DNA from: Nemertoderma westbladi | Lineage: Eukaryota; Xenacoelomorpha; Nemertodermatida; Nemertodermatidae | Assembly (NCBI GenBank): GCA_032718475.1 | Contig: JAUCBJ010006758.1 | Coordinates: 1-46,782, forward strand | Direction of reading: 5' to 3' | Length of the DNA: 46,782 nucleotides | In this document: one piece after another, positions 29,316 to 39,913 of the stretch | How positions within the stretch are numbered: the first letter of the stretch is position 1 | Layout of the letters: every line of letters begins with the position of its first letter | Position numbers and translations under genes: made by a program | The notes under the pieces: generated by a model | The model's database searches: none | What the model saw: only the letters and a program-made list of their open reading frames with translations | What the model was told of the DNA's origin: nothing

Positions 29316-31349
29316 TCAGTTAGATTTAATATAAAGTAAACTGTTACTACGAGTTTCGTACAGAAAGAATCCTTCTGTTACTATATTTGTATACCCAGTA
29401 GCGATCCCTCCGAAGCCGAACCCGTTTACTGGCACGGCACCCAATCGGGATACTTTAGTTCCGTTTGGATCGTATTGATAAACCCCCAGATAATGATTCT
29501 CTTCTTCTTCTAGAGGAACTAAGTAATACAATGATGGATACCGCAGTAGTTCCATCGCCCCAATAGGGATGGATTTACCGCAATCAAGAACGGATATCCT
29601 TTGATCCAATACGAGAGTAACGTTGGGTCCGGTGCCGGTAACCTTATAGAAACATATGGATAACTTATGTTCGTTAGGTTGGAATAATCCGACGTTTAAA
29701 GAGCCCATTAAACTAGAGCTGGAAAGGAGTTTCCCGGGTTCTTCGATACGGGATATCCATTCCTTAGAACAATCGCGTCGGTCCAGTTTAATCACGCAGT
29801 TGTTTGACGTTAGCAGGTAATCACCACGGATACCGACCATTGAGCCTATTGGTTGACCGCGGTATCTCTCTTTACCAAGACACAAATGTTTGACATCACC
29901 TCCGTCTGGGTTTATTACAAATACACATTCTTCCGTTGCGGCGATCCAGGTTTCGTTGTAGTAATTATCTAGAAACTTAATCTGTTTCTTTTCGGCGTTG
30001 CAGTCAGATTCGAGAATAATAGGTTCACCACGTAAAGATAAAGAATCTTTGGCGTTGAATTCGTAAATATAAATCCTGTTAGTTAGGGAATCGGTTATCC
30101 CCAGGTTCCTATAGCGACCACCAATGGAACCGACTTTACCGATTCCCATTCTCCGACAGTCGATCCGACATGTTTCCTTTAGCGGAGGATCTCTTAACCA
30201 AATATCTTCGTATTGGCGGAGGTCAAAACGTTTCTCAACCTCCAGTTCTTCTACTGGAACCGCCATCTTCTCTCCTCCATCGCCGCTATCTATAATATCA
30301 ACGCGTCCGGTAATCCCTTCCAGGTCCTTCTGTAACTCGACCGGAACGAAACGAATTTCCGGTACCTCTACAACTTCGATCTCAGAAATCCGCTGCTCGA
30401 TTTCTTTGTATTTCTTTAGGATCTTCTTGGCTTCCGCTATTTCTTTGATCAACTCGGAATTCTTTATCTTCTTATAATATTCGTTTTCTTCAGGAATTTC
30501 GATATTAGCGAGAATTTCCTGCGCTGCTGATATTTTTCCCGCCGTTTTGGTTTTTAAATCCCGGACCTGCTTCATCATTGTATCTTCAGCTGCTTTTAAT
30601 TCGTTGTATAAATATTCGAAGTGTTTGCGGATGTCGTCGGTTGAAACTTTAGTGACGTCATCTAAATCCCCCAGAATTCCTTCCAACACTGTTAGTTTAG
30701 TCTCCAATCGTGTTCTCAACTTTCCCGGACCTTCTACTAAGTTTCGTCTGATTGAATTACAGACTTCGTTCGTATACCAGACCTCGTGATCTTTAGAAAC
30801 ATCGTCTACGGAATGACATTGGCGACAAACAGTACATTCGCATTTCTCGCAATAATGGCGTTTGTTTAGACCGTGGATTAGGCACAGATCGGGATCTGGT
30901 TCTTTAGATCCACCAACAGCTCCTTGTTTATCGAGATCTACGTCATTAGACCAGCATCCCGTCGGTTCACCAGCTGCTCCCGAATTAGGTGGATTGGCGA
31001 CACAGACGTGGTAAAGTTCGCACTTTCTGCACAATTCGGTGTCGCAACGTTCGCAGGGATTCGTTCCTTTGTTTTTTCCGCACTCGTCGCATGTTTTTTC
31101 TTTTCGAATCATATCAATCATAGAGGTAATGATATGACTTACTGTCGGCAAAGAATCCAGTTTCTCTACCTCGGTGGGATTCCGACAACGAGGACATTCC
31201 AACGAAAATCCATCACCGCGATGTATAGAAAATTTGATGATGCATTTGTAACAGAAACAGTGGGAGCAGTTGATTAAAACTCGTGGCTGATGTAAAAGTC
31301 GTAGACATACGGAACATTCGAACTCTCGCTCTACTTGCTCCGGGTCCAT
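29316..31349 (-). CDS. TRIM-type RING/B-box/coiled-coil protein (677 aa), probable E3 ubiquitin ligase
   Basis: Single-exon ORF. The RING finger at residues about 12-56 starts CSVCLRLLHQPRVLINCSHC and ends ECPRCRN, as in TRIM ubiquitin ligases. A first B-box-like zinc segment (CDECGKNKG ... CERCDTELCRKCELYH) lies near 87-115, and a second (CLIHGLNKRHYCEKCECTVC ... CHSVDDVSKDHEVW) near 155-192. A long coiled coil covers about 205-345. The C-terminal 280 residues are beta-rich repeats of the kind seen in NHL or beta-propeller domains (for example NYYNETWIAATEECVFVINP), but I cannot name the fold firmly. Start chosen at the first ATG, right before the RING. The 5' end and upstream 200 bp are duplicated at 15451-16135. 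Expected role: substrate ubiquitylation in the cytoplasm, inferred from the family. Confidence 0.85.
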   Translation of the reverse strand: MDPEQVEREFECSVCLRLLHQPRVLINCSHCFCYKCIIKFSIHRGDGFSLECPRCRNPTEVEKLDSLPTVSHIITSMIDMIRKEKTCDECGKNKGTNPCERCDTELCRKCELYHVCVANPPNSGAAGEPTGCWSNDVDLDKQGAVGGSKEPDPDLCLIHGLNKRHYCEKCECTVCRQCHSVDDVSKDHEVWYTNEVCNSIRRNLVEGPGKLRTRLETKLTVLEGILGDLDDVTKVSTDDIRKHFEYLYNELKAAEDTMMKQVRDLKTKTAGKISAAQEILANIEIPEENEYYKKIKNSELIKEIAEAKKILKKYKEIEQRISEIEVVEVPEIRFVPVELQKDLEGITGRVDIIDSGDGGEKMAVPVEELEVEKRFDLRQYEDIWLRDPPLKETCRIDCRRMGIGKVGSIGGRYRNLGITDSLTNRIYIYEFNAKDSLSLRGEPIILESDCNAEKKQIKFLDNYYNETWIAATEECVFVINPDGGDVKHLCLGKERYRGQPIGSMVGIRGDYLLTSNNCVIKLDRRDCSKEWISRIEEPGKLLSSSSLMGSLNVGLFQPNEHKLSICFYKVTGTGPNVTLVLDQRISVLDCGKSIPIGAMELLRYPSLYYLVPLEEEENHYLGVYQYDPNGTKVSRLGAVPVNGFGFGGIATGYTNIVTEGFFLYETRSNSLLYIKSN

Positions 31350-31544
31350 TGCTGCATTGTCTGATTGTAGTCCAGTCTGGCTGTTTTGTACCGGTAGTTC
31401 AGTAGTTCCGGCTGTAGTTGTGGTTTAGTTCAGTAGCCTACTCTAATCTGCTAAATGCAGTAATCCTCTAGCAGTCTAGTCCACTGCGTTCAGCTGTAGT
31501 CATTCATAAGCTTAAAAAACCATCAGAGAGGTAGAATTATGTCA

Positions 31545-31666
31545 GATGCCGTCCTGCGTCCGATCCGATCCGATCCGATCCGATGCAATTCAGCAATTAT
31601 TCTAGCTACAACTATCAGACTGCAGACTGTACAAGCCTAGCTGCTTAGACCTACTTCTGTTTTGCC
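31545..31666 (-). repeat. Inverted copy of 41056-41230 with a short GATCC array
   Basis: Reverse-complement match to 41056-41230 over the flanks (GTACAAGCCTAGCTGCTTAG against CTAAGCAGCTAGGCTTGTAC), with only about four GATCC units here against about 16 there. Confidence 0.85.
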
Positions 31667-31838
31667 TATCACAGTTTCTCTAACGCAATATCCCTTTAAT
31701 TGAATATCAGAATATTCCACCTATCTTTGCCGTGTTTTATTTAATTAATCTAGGGCATAATACATTAGTAGAGGAGCTAGATCTGAAAACTGATTATACC
31801 GCGGTTATACGGCGCCTACACTTTTCTTTACTGCAATG

Positions 31839-31999
31839 AAAGCCGGTGTATAGCTGTATAGTACCCGGCTGCGTGGGGTTCCAGGACGAAGGTCAGAAAA
31901 AAAGCACTACTGTATGGCCACTTTTCGACCGTCGACACAAAGCCGCTGCGAAGTTATTATGGGACAGGATGGTGATGCTCGGTAGACAGTGGCGGTTCT
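31839..31999 (+). pseudogene. Possible THAP-like zinc-finger fragment
   Basis: One frame reads KPVYSCIVPGCVGFQDEGQK, then VWPLFDRRHKAAAKLLWDRM. The C-x4-C start, the P-L-F and the basic R-x-x-W-like pattern recall the first half of a THAP DNA-binding domain, but the distal C-x2-H is absent. It is preceded by a stop in frame and runs into a hAT-like terminus at 31987. About 50 codons only, so this is a weak call. Confidence 0.3.
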
Positions 32000-32373
32000 A
32001 GGGGGGGGGGGGGGGGCAATGGGGCATCTGCCCTCCCACCTCCCCAGGTATCTTGGGGGGGGGGGGGGGGGGGGTGGGGGCTTGCCCCCTCCCTAGCGAA
32101 AGGTAATGTGGTAAATCCGTACCAGTGGGTACCGACTTGCTCGAAAACAGACCTCTCTGGGAAAAGACTTCTATTTTTTTTTCAAAATTTAGTTACTACC
32201 CGGAGATATCCATTATAAAACACTCTGATATTTTTGTAAAATTCTGGAACTTTGGGAATTCGGGAAAAAATCGGGAAATTTTCTTCAAAGTATAATATTT
32301 TTTTTAATGTTTCCTTTTGTTTATTTTTTTTCATTGGGGGCTGCGACGAACTGTAGCTTGTTTCCGAAACGTG
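31987..32373 (+). mobile_element. hAT-like terminus with poly-G (partial element)
   Basis: CAGTGGCGGTTCTAGGGGG at 31987-32005 matches the common CAGTGGCG...GGGGG form of hAT-type transposon ends. It is followed by poly-G and G/C-rich sequence, then AT-rich DNA. The complementary right end is not found before the next terminus at 32374, so the element is truncated. Confidence 0.5.
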
Positions 32374-32520
32374 CAGTGGCGTGCAGAAGGGGGGGGGGGG
32401 GGGGGGCGGCCCCGGGCGCCACCTTCCAAGGGGCGCCAAAATTTGAGCAGTAGTGGCATCATAGCCAGCTGATAGTATAATGGTGGTTCCAAGTTTAGCT
32501 TATTGATGCTAGACATTTAG
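32374..32520 (+). mobile_element. Second hAT-like terminus with poly-G (partial element)
   Basis: CAGTGGCGTGCAGAAGGGGG at 32374-32393 followed by a long G run and CGGCCCCGGGCGCCACC. It directly follows the element at 31987, suggesting nested or adjacent insertions. The right boundary is not defined. Confidence 0.45.
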
Positions 32521-33810
32521 CCCATCCAACATACAAACATAGTAGTTTGGTTCTGTATTGGTTGCATAGCCTTTCAGCACTGCCCACATTGCACATGTGA
32601 AGGTGTCACAGGTGAGAAGGTAGATGTCTCCTGCGATTGGTCCATGGTATGGTCACTGGAAATATCTCCATTGGTAAGTTCAGTGGCTTGGTGGTTTAAG
32701 GCATGTGCAAGTAAATTTAAGCAGTAAATTTCTTAATATAATATAATTTTGCAATTAAAATAGTCTTAAAATAGTCATTTAATTACTTCAATATTTTCCA
32801 CTACCACACATGTTATGAAAGTTTGTGCGGCTAAAATACTAAAGTATATTTATTGCCTCTTAAATAATTAAATATAAGATAATTATTTTATTGCGCAGAA
32901 CACCATCTCCATACCGAAACCTAACTAACCAAAACAATAAACGTTATCATTACAAATTAATGGAAAGGAGTGCCACACACGTCGCGTCTCTCCTCCACAT
33001 CTTTGGAACGATACTGGTTACTACCAGCTGACGGCTGCGACCCTTCCATTAACTAAATAATTAGACACAGACGGGTTTAGAAAAAGTTGATGTTAGGAAT
33101 GTTTTTTTTGAACGATTTAAAGCTGGCGTTTATAAACGAGGCCAGATTGGGCTCTACTGATTGCGTGGAGCCATTTACAAGTCCAAAAAATTGACCTCAG
33201 CAAATTAAATATTTTTTAAATATGTGCCCTACCCCACTCCAGATGCTCCCTACGTCCATGCTACAGGTAAAGCTAGTAATTGGCTTGGAGGAGGGAGGGG
33301 GAACTGGAGGTACATCGTACACCCTCCCACGAAATTGTTTATACTAATTAGTGTTTGATAAATTTTTAAATATTTCAAAAAATATTCGTTCTAGAACATT
33401 ATTTTTTAAAAATAAAATAGCTAGTCATGTTCTGGTATATTTCAAAAAATAAATTCAAAAACTTAACTAGATAGTATATTAAATTTGGTCTTTCTGACTA
33501 TCCGACAATCTGTCCGTCATATATAAGAAAAGGTTCAGTTTAGTTTAATACCTGGAGTATTCAGTCTGGATTTCCGCATAGAAAAATAGTTTTACAATAA
33601 TTAGTATTAATTATTATGGGTAGAATGTATTCGAATATTTCAAGTGATTATTTCAATGAAACGTTGCAAATTATGACTACAACACTGTTGATAACGGTTA
33701 TAAGATAAGATAGTCTATATACCATGTTATGTAGCAATCATAATAATAATCAGATTACACATCTTTACTTTAGGAAACATAAATAGGTATAAGACCGTAC
33801 ACAACTGTTA
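32521..33810. other. Intergenic stretch, no gene seen
   Basis: AT-rich with no ORF carrying a domain signal on either strand. Confidence 0.5.
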
Positions 33811-33962
33811 CACAATAGGTACAAAATGTACGCAACTTCCCCAACTTGGTACATAGTAGGTGTAAAAGGTACACAACTTGGTACATAATAGGTACAAAAG
33901 GTACACAACTTGGTACAATAGGTACAAAAGGTCCACAACTTGGTACATTATAGGTACAAAAC
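33811..33962. repeat. About 32-bp minisatellite (CACAACTTGGTACATAATAG + GTACAAAAGGTA)
   Basis: About four to five imperfect tandem units. It abuts the end of DDX1-like homology at about 33962, so it marks the boundary of the pseudogene on this side. Confidence 0.85.
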
Positions 33963-34176
33963 GGCGCCCGGGATACAATGGTGTACCCGGAAAGAAGATG
34001 CGCAGATAAACGGATAAATTCGGCGAAAATAAACATAATTTCAGCATTCTTTAAAGATACCGACAGACCACAGACTGCGGGAATACAGGAATAACGGGAG
34101 TTTGCGTAAATTAACGGGAATCTCGAACTGTCGAAAGCTTTCCCGAGATCACTTCCGTTTTTACTGTACCGGTACC

Positions 34177-34496
34177 TGTAGTGATACAAACTCGCCACAC
34201 TACATGGCTCGCCCCATATGCCAGCAGATACTCAGGGACTGCGGTACTGTAGGGATGACTCACCAGGATTCAGAGACTACGCCCTGACACAGACTCAGGA
34301 TACCACCGACCGATAGACAGCAGTTAGCTAGTCCAGTAATCCTGTAATCAGTACAGTTAGGTCTCCAGTCATAGGGCGCACTGCCAGACAGACGGCCCAG
34401 CACAGCATTGTTGTTGTTTGTACTTGTGTGGTCACTACCTGTATATTATACGCCCGACATTATTCCGGCTCCACAGTTAGTCGTGACCTCCATACA
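34177..34496 (+). repeat. 5' LTR (320 bp)
   Basis: TGTAGTGATACAAACTCGCC to GTGACCTCCATACA. By eye identical at every position to 39029-39348. It carries a TATATTATA-like word near 34442-34450 that could serve as a TATA box for the element's transcript. Confidence 0.95.
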
Positions 34497-34509
34497 TGGC
34501 GCAGTTGTG
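34497..34509 (+). promoter_or_regulatory. Putative primer-binding site
   Basis: TGGCGCAGTTGTG begins directly after the 5' LTR. TGG is the complement of the CCA end of a tRNA. The priming tRNA is not identified. Confidence 0.6.
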
Positions 34510-34612
34510 TTTGTGTTGGTGAACTGAAACCACCACGCAATCCTAAACCTACGGACCTACCGGTACTCCTGTCTGCATAACCCCAAACCCCGAGTAACGC
34601 AGAAGCGAACTG

Positions 34613-36022
34613 ATGGCCGACCACAGAACTCCCTCCGAACAGGGCTCGGACGACACTGAACCCGCCATCGACGTTCTCAACCACTTGCGTCAGGAGTTGG
34701 CAAAACGCGACATTGACGCCACTCAACGCGAGGCGGCCGCAGACGCTCGCCTCGATAAACTAACTCAAATGCTGATACACCAGCAGGACAGTGCAGCACG
34801 CGAGCGCGCCGAGGCCAATGCGCAGATCGCGCAACTGATGGGCGCACTCCAATCGGGGGCGGGTGTGACCAATCCCGGCGGGGCCGGTCCGATACAACCC
34901 GCACCGACACATCAACCACAACGCCGCGTTATCGATATCCGCGATCTCGAGAAAATCGATAGCGATGTCGACTTCACCTCGTTCCGTCGGTGGCGAGAGG
35001 CCTGGTGAGTCCACGCACACCGCCAACAAGCATCCACATTCCCACGCGACGAACAGGTTTATTCGCTAATATCCGCAATTGGTCGAGACCTACAACAAAC
35101 TCTCACCGTGACGCTCAACGTCGACATCGACGACGACGCAACCACCGTGGAGACGGTTCTCGACGCCCTCCAGGCGCACCTCTGGTCAAAGCGCAGTATC
35201 GCCATCGATGGAATAAAGTTCCACGACTGGAGACAGGGCCCGAACGAAAACTTCGACTCGTTCCGGATCGCCCTGGAGGAACTCGGCGACGCCGCGGAAC
35301 TTTGCGAACACTGTCGGAATCGACAGATCGTGACGCAGATCCTGGTCGGCATCCGTTCGTCGGAGACCCGCACCGAACTCCTCAAGGTTCTTCCACAACC
35401 TTCCCTCGAGGATTGCGTACGCATCTGCCAATCGATGGAGGCGAGCGAGCGTAACGACTCAATAATCGGGCGTGGGACCCCGGTTACGAAACTCACGTCG
35501 TCGTACAAACGTGGGCGTTCGACCTCCCGGCAAACCCCACCTCCGCCCCAACACGCATCTAATGCCTCCGGAGTATGCCGAAACTGTGGGCGCAGTCACC
35601 CTCCGGGAAAGAGTAACTGCCCCACCAAAGACACGAAATGCCATAACTGTGGAAAGTGGGGCCACCTCCAGGCAGTCTGTCGTTCCGACTCGGTACATAA
35701 ACCCAGTTCCAGGGGCGGCAAAGGAACGGGTAAACCCGCCTCGAGAGTGAACACGATCACGGGCGGTGGACCGATAAACTCAATAACATTCGCCTGCGAC
35801 CTCCCCCGCATCGAGGTCGAGGTGCGCGGCGTGGACGATGATGACGTATGCGGAATCATACGCAATGTCCTCGCGGATAGCGGCGCTGCAGCCACCGTGC
35901 TAAGCCAGGAGATTTTCTACCGGATGGGTGGCTGCAACCAGGACCTTACTCCTCACCCCACTGCGGATCTACGCGCCGCCAACGACCTTCCACTGGAGAT
36001 AATGGGAGTTTTTGCTGCCTGA
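34613..36022 (+). pseudogene. Retrotransposon gag and protease region (one frame, in-frame TGA)
   Basis: Starts at ATG 34613. The capsid-like part follows a Gln/Ala-rich helix. An in-frame TGA at 35006-35008 interrupts it, but the same frame continues to 36020-36022 (another TGA) and on into the RT region. Two CCHC zinc knuckles lie at about 35571-35690 (CRNCGRSHPPGKSNC, CHNCGKWGHLQAVC). The aspartic protease motif ADSGAAATVL is at about 35875-35905. Both stops are TGA, as expected from decay of CGA or TGG codons. With the stop in place only a 131-residue N-terminal fragment could be made from this copy. Confidence 0.85.
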
Positions 36023-36049
36023 GTTTTCTTCGCAGGAAACTCGGCGATC

Positions 36050-37962
36050 GTGAACATCGGCGTCTCCCTGGAAGTCGACGGACTCATCCTCTCCTTCCGG
36101 TCACTCGTCGATCTCAAACTCCTCCACCCCAACTTCCCTCATCCCATCGCCTCTGTAGCATCTGTAACCGATCCTACGGCACATTTACGCGCGAACCTCC
36201 TCAACGAATTCGCCGATGTATTCGACGACACCGATCGACCGCTCGGTACGATGGCCGGCGAGCCGATGCACGTTGAGTTGAAGGAAGGCACCACCCCGTT
36301 CCACGCAAACGGCGCGAGGCCTATACCATTTGCGCTACGGGACGAGGTGCGCGCCCACCTGGACGAGATGGAACGACGGGAAGTCATCGAGCGGGTCACC
36401 GAACCTACTGACTGGGCCCACCCGCTCACTGTCGCTCGCAAACCCAATGGGAAACTCCGGGTTTGCGTCGACCTCCACCACCTGAACGACCAGGTTAAGC
36501 GGCCGTATTACCCCACCCCGAGCCCGCGGGTGGCGGTTACCGGGATATCCACGACTGCTAAGATATTCTCGGTATTTGACGCCGCCGCCGGCTATTGGCC
36601 CCCCTCGACCCAGCATCCCAACTCCTCACCACTTTTGTAACCCCCTGGGGATGGTATAAGTATAGGAGGGGCGTAATGGGACTCATATCGAGTGGGGACG
36701 AATTCAATCGCCGGGGCGACGACGCATTGCGTGGACTTCCCGGTATGGTGAAAGTCGTCGACGACGTCCTTCTATACGACGACAACCTGGACGACCACAT
36801 CGCCAGTGTCCGACGGTTCCTCACACGATGCCGTACAGCCGGCATCTCACTCAACCCTGACAAAATACAACTCGCCCAACCCAAAATTAAGTTTGCAGGC
36901 TACATTGCCGGGGCCGACGGCATCCAGGCAGACCCATCCAAGGTCCGCGCCATAACGGATTTCCCTCGACCAACCAACATTACAGACTTGAGGAGCTTTG
37001 TTGGGTTGGTCGAGCAACTCACCCCATTTTCTACAGACATCTCAGCTACGATGTCCCCCCTGCGCCCCCTCCTCCGTTCCAGGAATCCATACGAGTGGAA
37101 CTCTGACCACGAGGCGGCATTCGAGGCGACCAAACGCACACTCGTCTCCCCACCCATCCTCGCTTCCTTCGATCCGGAGCTCGACACTAAGCTCGAGACT
37201 GACGCCTCAAGGAAGAACGGGTTGGGATACGCGCTACTTCAGCGGCACGGGACCGACTGGAGGTTGGTAGAATGCGGTTCACGGTTTATTTCGGAAACCG
37301 AGTCGCGCTATGCGATGGTGGAGCTGGAGCTCCTCGCTGTTGCGTGGGCTGCCCACAAGTGCCGCCTCTACCTCGTGGGACTCCCACATTTCACGCTGGT
37401 GGTAGACCACCAGCCCCTGGTGTCCATCCTCGACCGCCAGACGCTGGATGCCAACGACAACTCACGGATCCAGCGACTCAAGTCGAAACTCTCCTCCTTT
37501 GTATTTACTACCATCTGGAGGAGAGGAAAGGATCACCGCATTCCCGATGCTCTGTCCCGCTCCCCTGTCGACGACCCATCCGACGATGATCTTGTTGATG
37601 ACGGAGACATGGGCCACTACCTATGTGCTGTAACGTCACAGGTGGCTGCAATAATTGTGGGGGACAAACTCGATCCGGATGACGACCACCCCGATCTACT
37701 CCTCCAATCTTTGGCTGCAACGGCTCGGGCCGACTCCGATTACGTCGACCTCCTCGGCGCCGTTCGCACCGGATTCCCGCCGCCGTCCCGCCAACTCCCT
37801 GGTGTCCAACCCTTTTGGTCGTTACGCGATGAACTTTCATCCGACCGCGACCTCGTCCTCTACGGACAATGGATTGTAGTCCCACGGGCCTCCACGCCGC
37901 ACACCAAGGAGTCGAGAAGACGCTACGTCGCGCCCGCCAGACAGTGTACTGGCCTGGACTGA
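36050..37962 (+). pseudogene. Retrotransposon reverse transcriptase and RNase H region, frameshifted
   Basis: The first part (to about 36600) is in the gag frame and holds the RT fingers (RREVIERVTEP, LRVCVDLHHLN). A frame change at the C run near 36598-36604, in the palm just after FDAAAGYW, moves to a second frame. That frame carries the catalytic [10 protein letters not shown] near 36753-36780, the connection domain ([20 protein letters not shown]), and RNase H ([38 protein letters not shown]). The frame ends in a stop at 37960-37962. The element cannot make a contiguous Pol protein from this copy. Confidence 0.85.
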
Positions 37963-38993
37963 CAAATGACGTTCGGACCACCGTCGAGTCCTGTGAGCCC
38001 TGCCTCACTCGACGCCCCAGCCTCGTGAAGGAACCCATGCTACGGGAGCGCGAGGCCACAAGACCATTCGAGGAAATCTCCGGAGATCTCTTCGCACTCG
38101 ACGGTCACAACTTCCTCGCCATCGCGGATCGTTACTCCGGTTGGCCCGAAGTCTACAAATACGGGAATCCCCCAACCTCTGCTTCTACCGCTACGCATGC
38201 GAGGGACGTATTTACGCGTTTTGGCGCCCCCTTACGTTTCGCTTCCGACGGCGGTCCACAATTTGCTGGAAAGAATTTTACCGACTTCCTCCAGGTCTGG
38301 GGGGTCGATCCCGTCGTATCATCTCCCGAATATCCCCAGAGCAATGGCCACGCGGAGTCTGCCGTGAAGGCACTCAAGGCGTTGCTCACCAAGACCGGGG
38401 GGAAAATGAACTCCGATGCTTTCCAGGAAGGACTCCTAGAACTCAGAAATTCCCCCCGCGCCCATGGAATGTCGCTGGCCCAGATTCTCTTTGGGCACCC
38501 CATACGTTCGCGAGTGCCAATGCACAGCCGCGCTTTCCTCCGGGAACACCAACTGACCCGCGCGGAGCTCGACGAGGCACTGCCCTCGCTCCACGGCACC
38601 CAGATGGCTGCCTACAATCGCGGAGCCAAACCCCTTATTCCATTCGCTGTAGGGGACCCGGTCCGAATTCAAAACCCAGTCTCGAAGCGATGGGACCACA
38701 CTGGGATTGTCACGGAAACAAGACCCAACCGGAAGTACACCGTACGTACCCCTTCCGGTCGATGCCTCACCCGGAACCGCCGCCACCTCATCCGGGACAC
38801 CGCCGCTACCAGCACACGAGAGTGCACCCCACTCACACCAACAGCCATCGGGATACCGAGGGGCAACGGCCCAAGATCACCTGCAACGCCACCGAAGCGC
38901 GTACACTGGGCTGACACTCCCCCCACTCAACAACCCGATCGGCCTTGTAGAGCCTACCCCTCCCGCGTGAGGCGTCCCCCCAACAGATTCTGA
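37869..38993 (+). pseudogene. Retrotransposon integrase region
   Basis: Third frame of pol, after another frame change near 37885-37900. The HHCC zinc region is partly in view ([20 protein letters not shown]). The DDE core has GDLFALDGHNFLAIADRYSG (first Asp), FASDGGPQF (second Asp) and YPQSNGHAESAVKALK (Glu). A C-terminal segment with GDPVRIQNPVSKRWDHTGIV resembles the SH3-like integrase tail. The ORF ends shortly before the polypurine tract. Typical of Ty3/gypsy integrases. Confidence 0.85.
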
Positions 38994-39018
38994 GAGTTCG
39001 TTGACCCCGCAACGAACT

Positions 39019-39028
39019 AGAAGGGGGG
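39019..39028 (+). promoter_or_regulatory. Polypurine tract
   Basis: AGAAGGGGGG directly precedes the TG of the 3' LTR, the expected primer site for plus-strand synthesis. Confidence 0.8.
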
Positions 39029-39348
39029 TGTAGTGATACAAACTCGCCACACTACATGGCTCGCCCCATATGCCAGCAGATACTCAGGGACTGCGGTACT
39101 GTAGGGATGACTCACCAGGATTCAGAGACTACGCCCTGACACAGACTCAGGATACCACCGACCGATAGACAGCAGTTAGCTAGTCCAGTAATCCTGTAAT
39201 CAGTACAGTTAGGTCTCCAGTCATAGGGCGCACTGCCAGACAGACGGCCCAGCACAGCATTGTTGTTGTTTGTACTTGTGTGGTCACTACCTGTATATTA
39301 TACGCCCGACATTATTCCGGCTCCACAGTTAGTCGTGACCTCCATACA
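39029..39348 (+). repeat. 3' LTR (320 bp)
   Basis: Same length and sequence as the 5' LTR at 34177-34496, followed by the GTACC target duplication. Confidence 0.95.
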
Positions 39349-39913
39349 GTACCCAATTGTGCCCACATCCAGATCGATCCGATAACCGATCACGTCGCCT
39401 AGTCCGTATGGTTGTCCAGTCGTCAAAATGCCGCCCGAAACACTTCTTACCGTTTCCTCCGAAGCCAAAACTATTTTTATCAGTCCCGATATCGAGTGTC
39501 GCGCTTCCGGTGCTCCAACCAACCCGGCATGGGCCCTCGCACCTCGTCCTTTACCGTCGCCTCGTAATAGCTGAATAGTAACGAAACGACCGGATCCGAC
39601 TATTCCTTTTCCGTGGGGTACCGTGCCAACTCCTCTGGCCACGCGCATGACACAGCAACCGTCCGGGGAGATGGCCAACTGGTCACCTCTATCGCTCTAT
39701 CGAATGAGTTCAACTGAAATTTCGTAGGCCTAGTTCTTCCCCCCGATTTCCCATCGAGTTTTCCATCTCGGAGTTTGTACCGTAGAGTTTCATGGACCAG
39801 CTGTAGTATCGGGATACAGAATGCCCCGGTCTTCCCGCTTCCGCCGTCATCAGCACAGTCTCCACCGCCCAGGATCAGAGCTGCAGAGGGACAGCCTCAC
39901 CCTGCAAGTTGGT

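Larger units (their letters stand above)
34172..39353 (+). mobile_element. Ty3/gypsy LTR retrotransposon with identical LTRs and GTACC target duplication
   Basis: The element spans 34177-39348 (5172 bp), flanked by the 5-bp direct repeat GTACC at 34172-34176 and 39349-39353. LTRs of 320 bp begin TG and end CA. The gene order gag-protease-RT-RNase H-integrase is that of Ty3/gypsy elements. No envelope-like ORF follows integrase. Identical LTRs indicate very recent insertion, yet the coding region has stops and frameshifts. It is much more GC-rich than its surroundings. Orientation is opposite to the DDX1-like pseudogene that it interrupts. Confidence 0.95.

Noticed and set aside
39298-39678. 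Stand-alone 126-aa gene
   Set aside because: The frame runs into the 3' LTR, and its content is the DDX1-like SPRY region in mixed frames. It is part of the split pseudogene.
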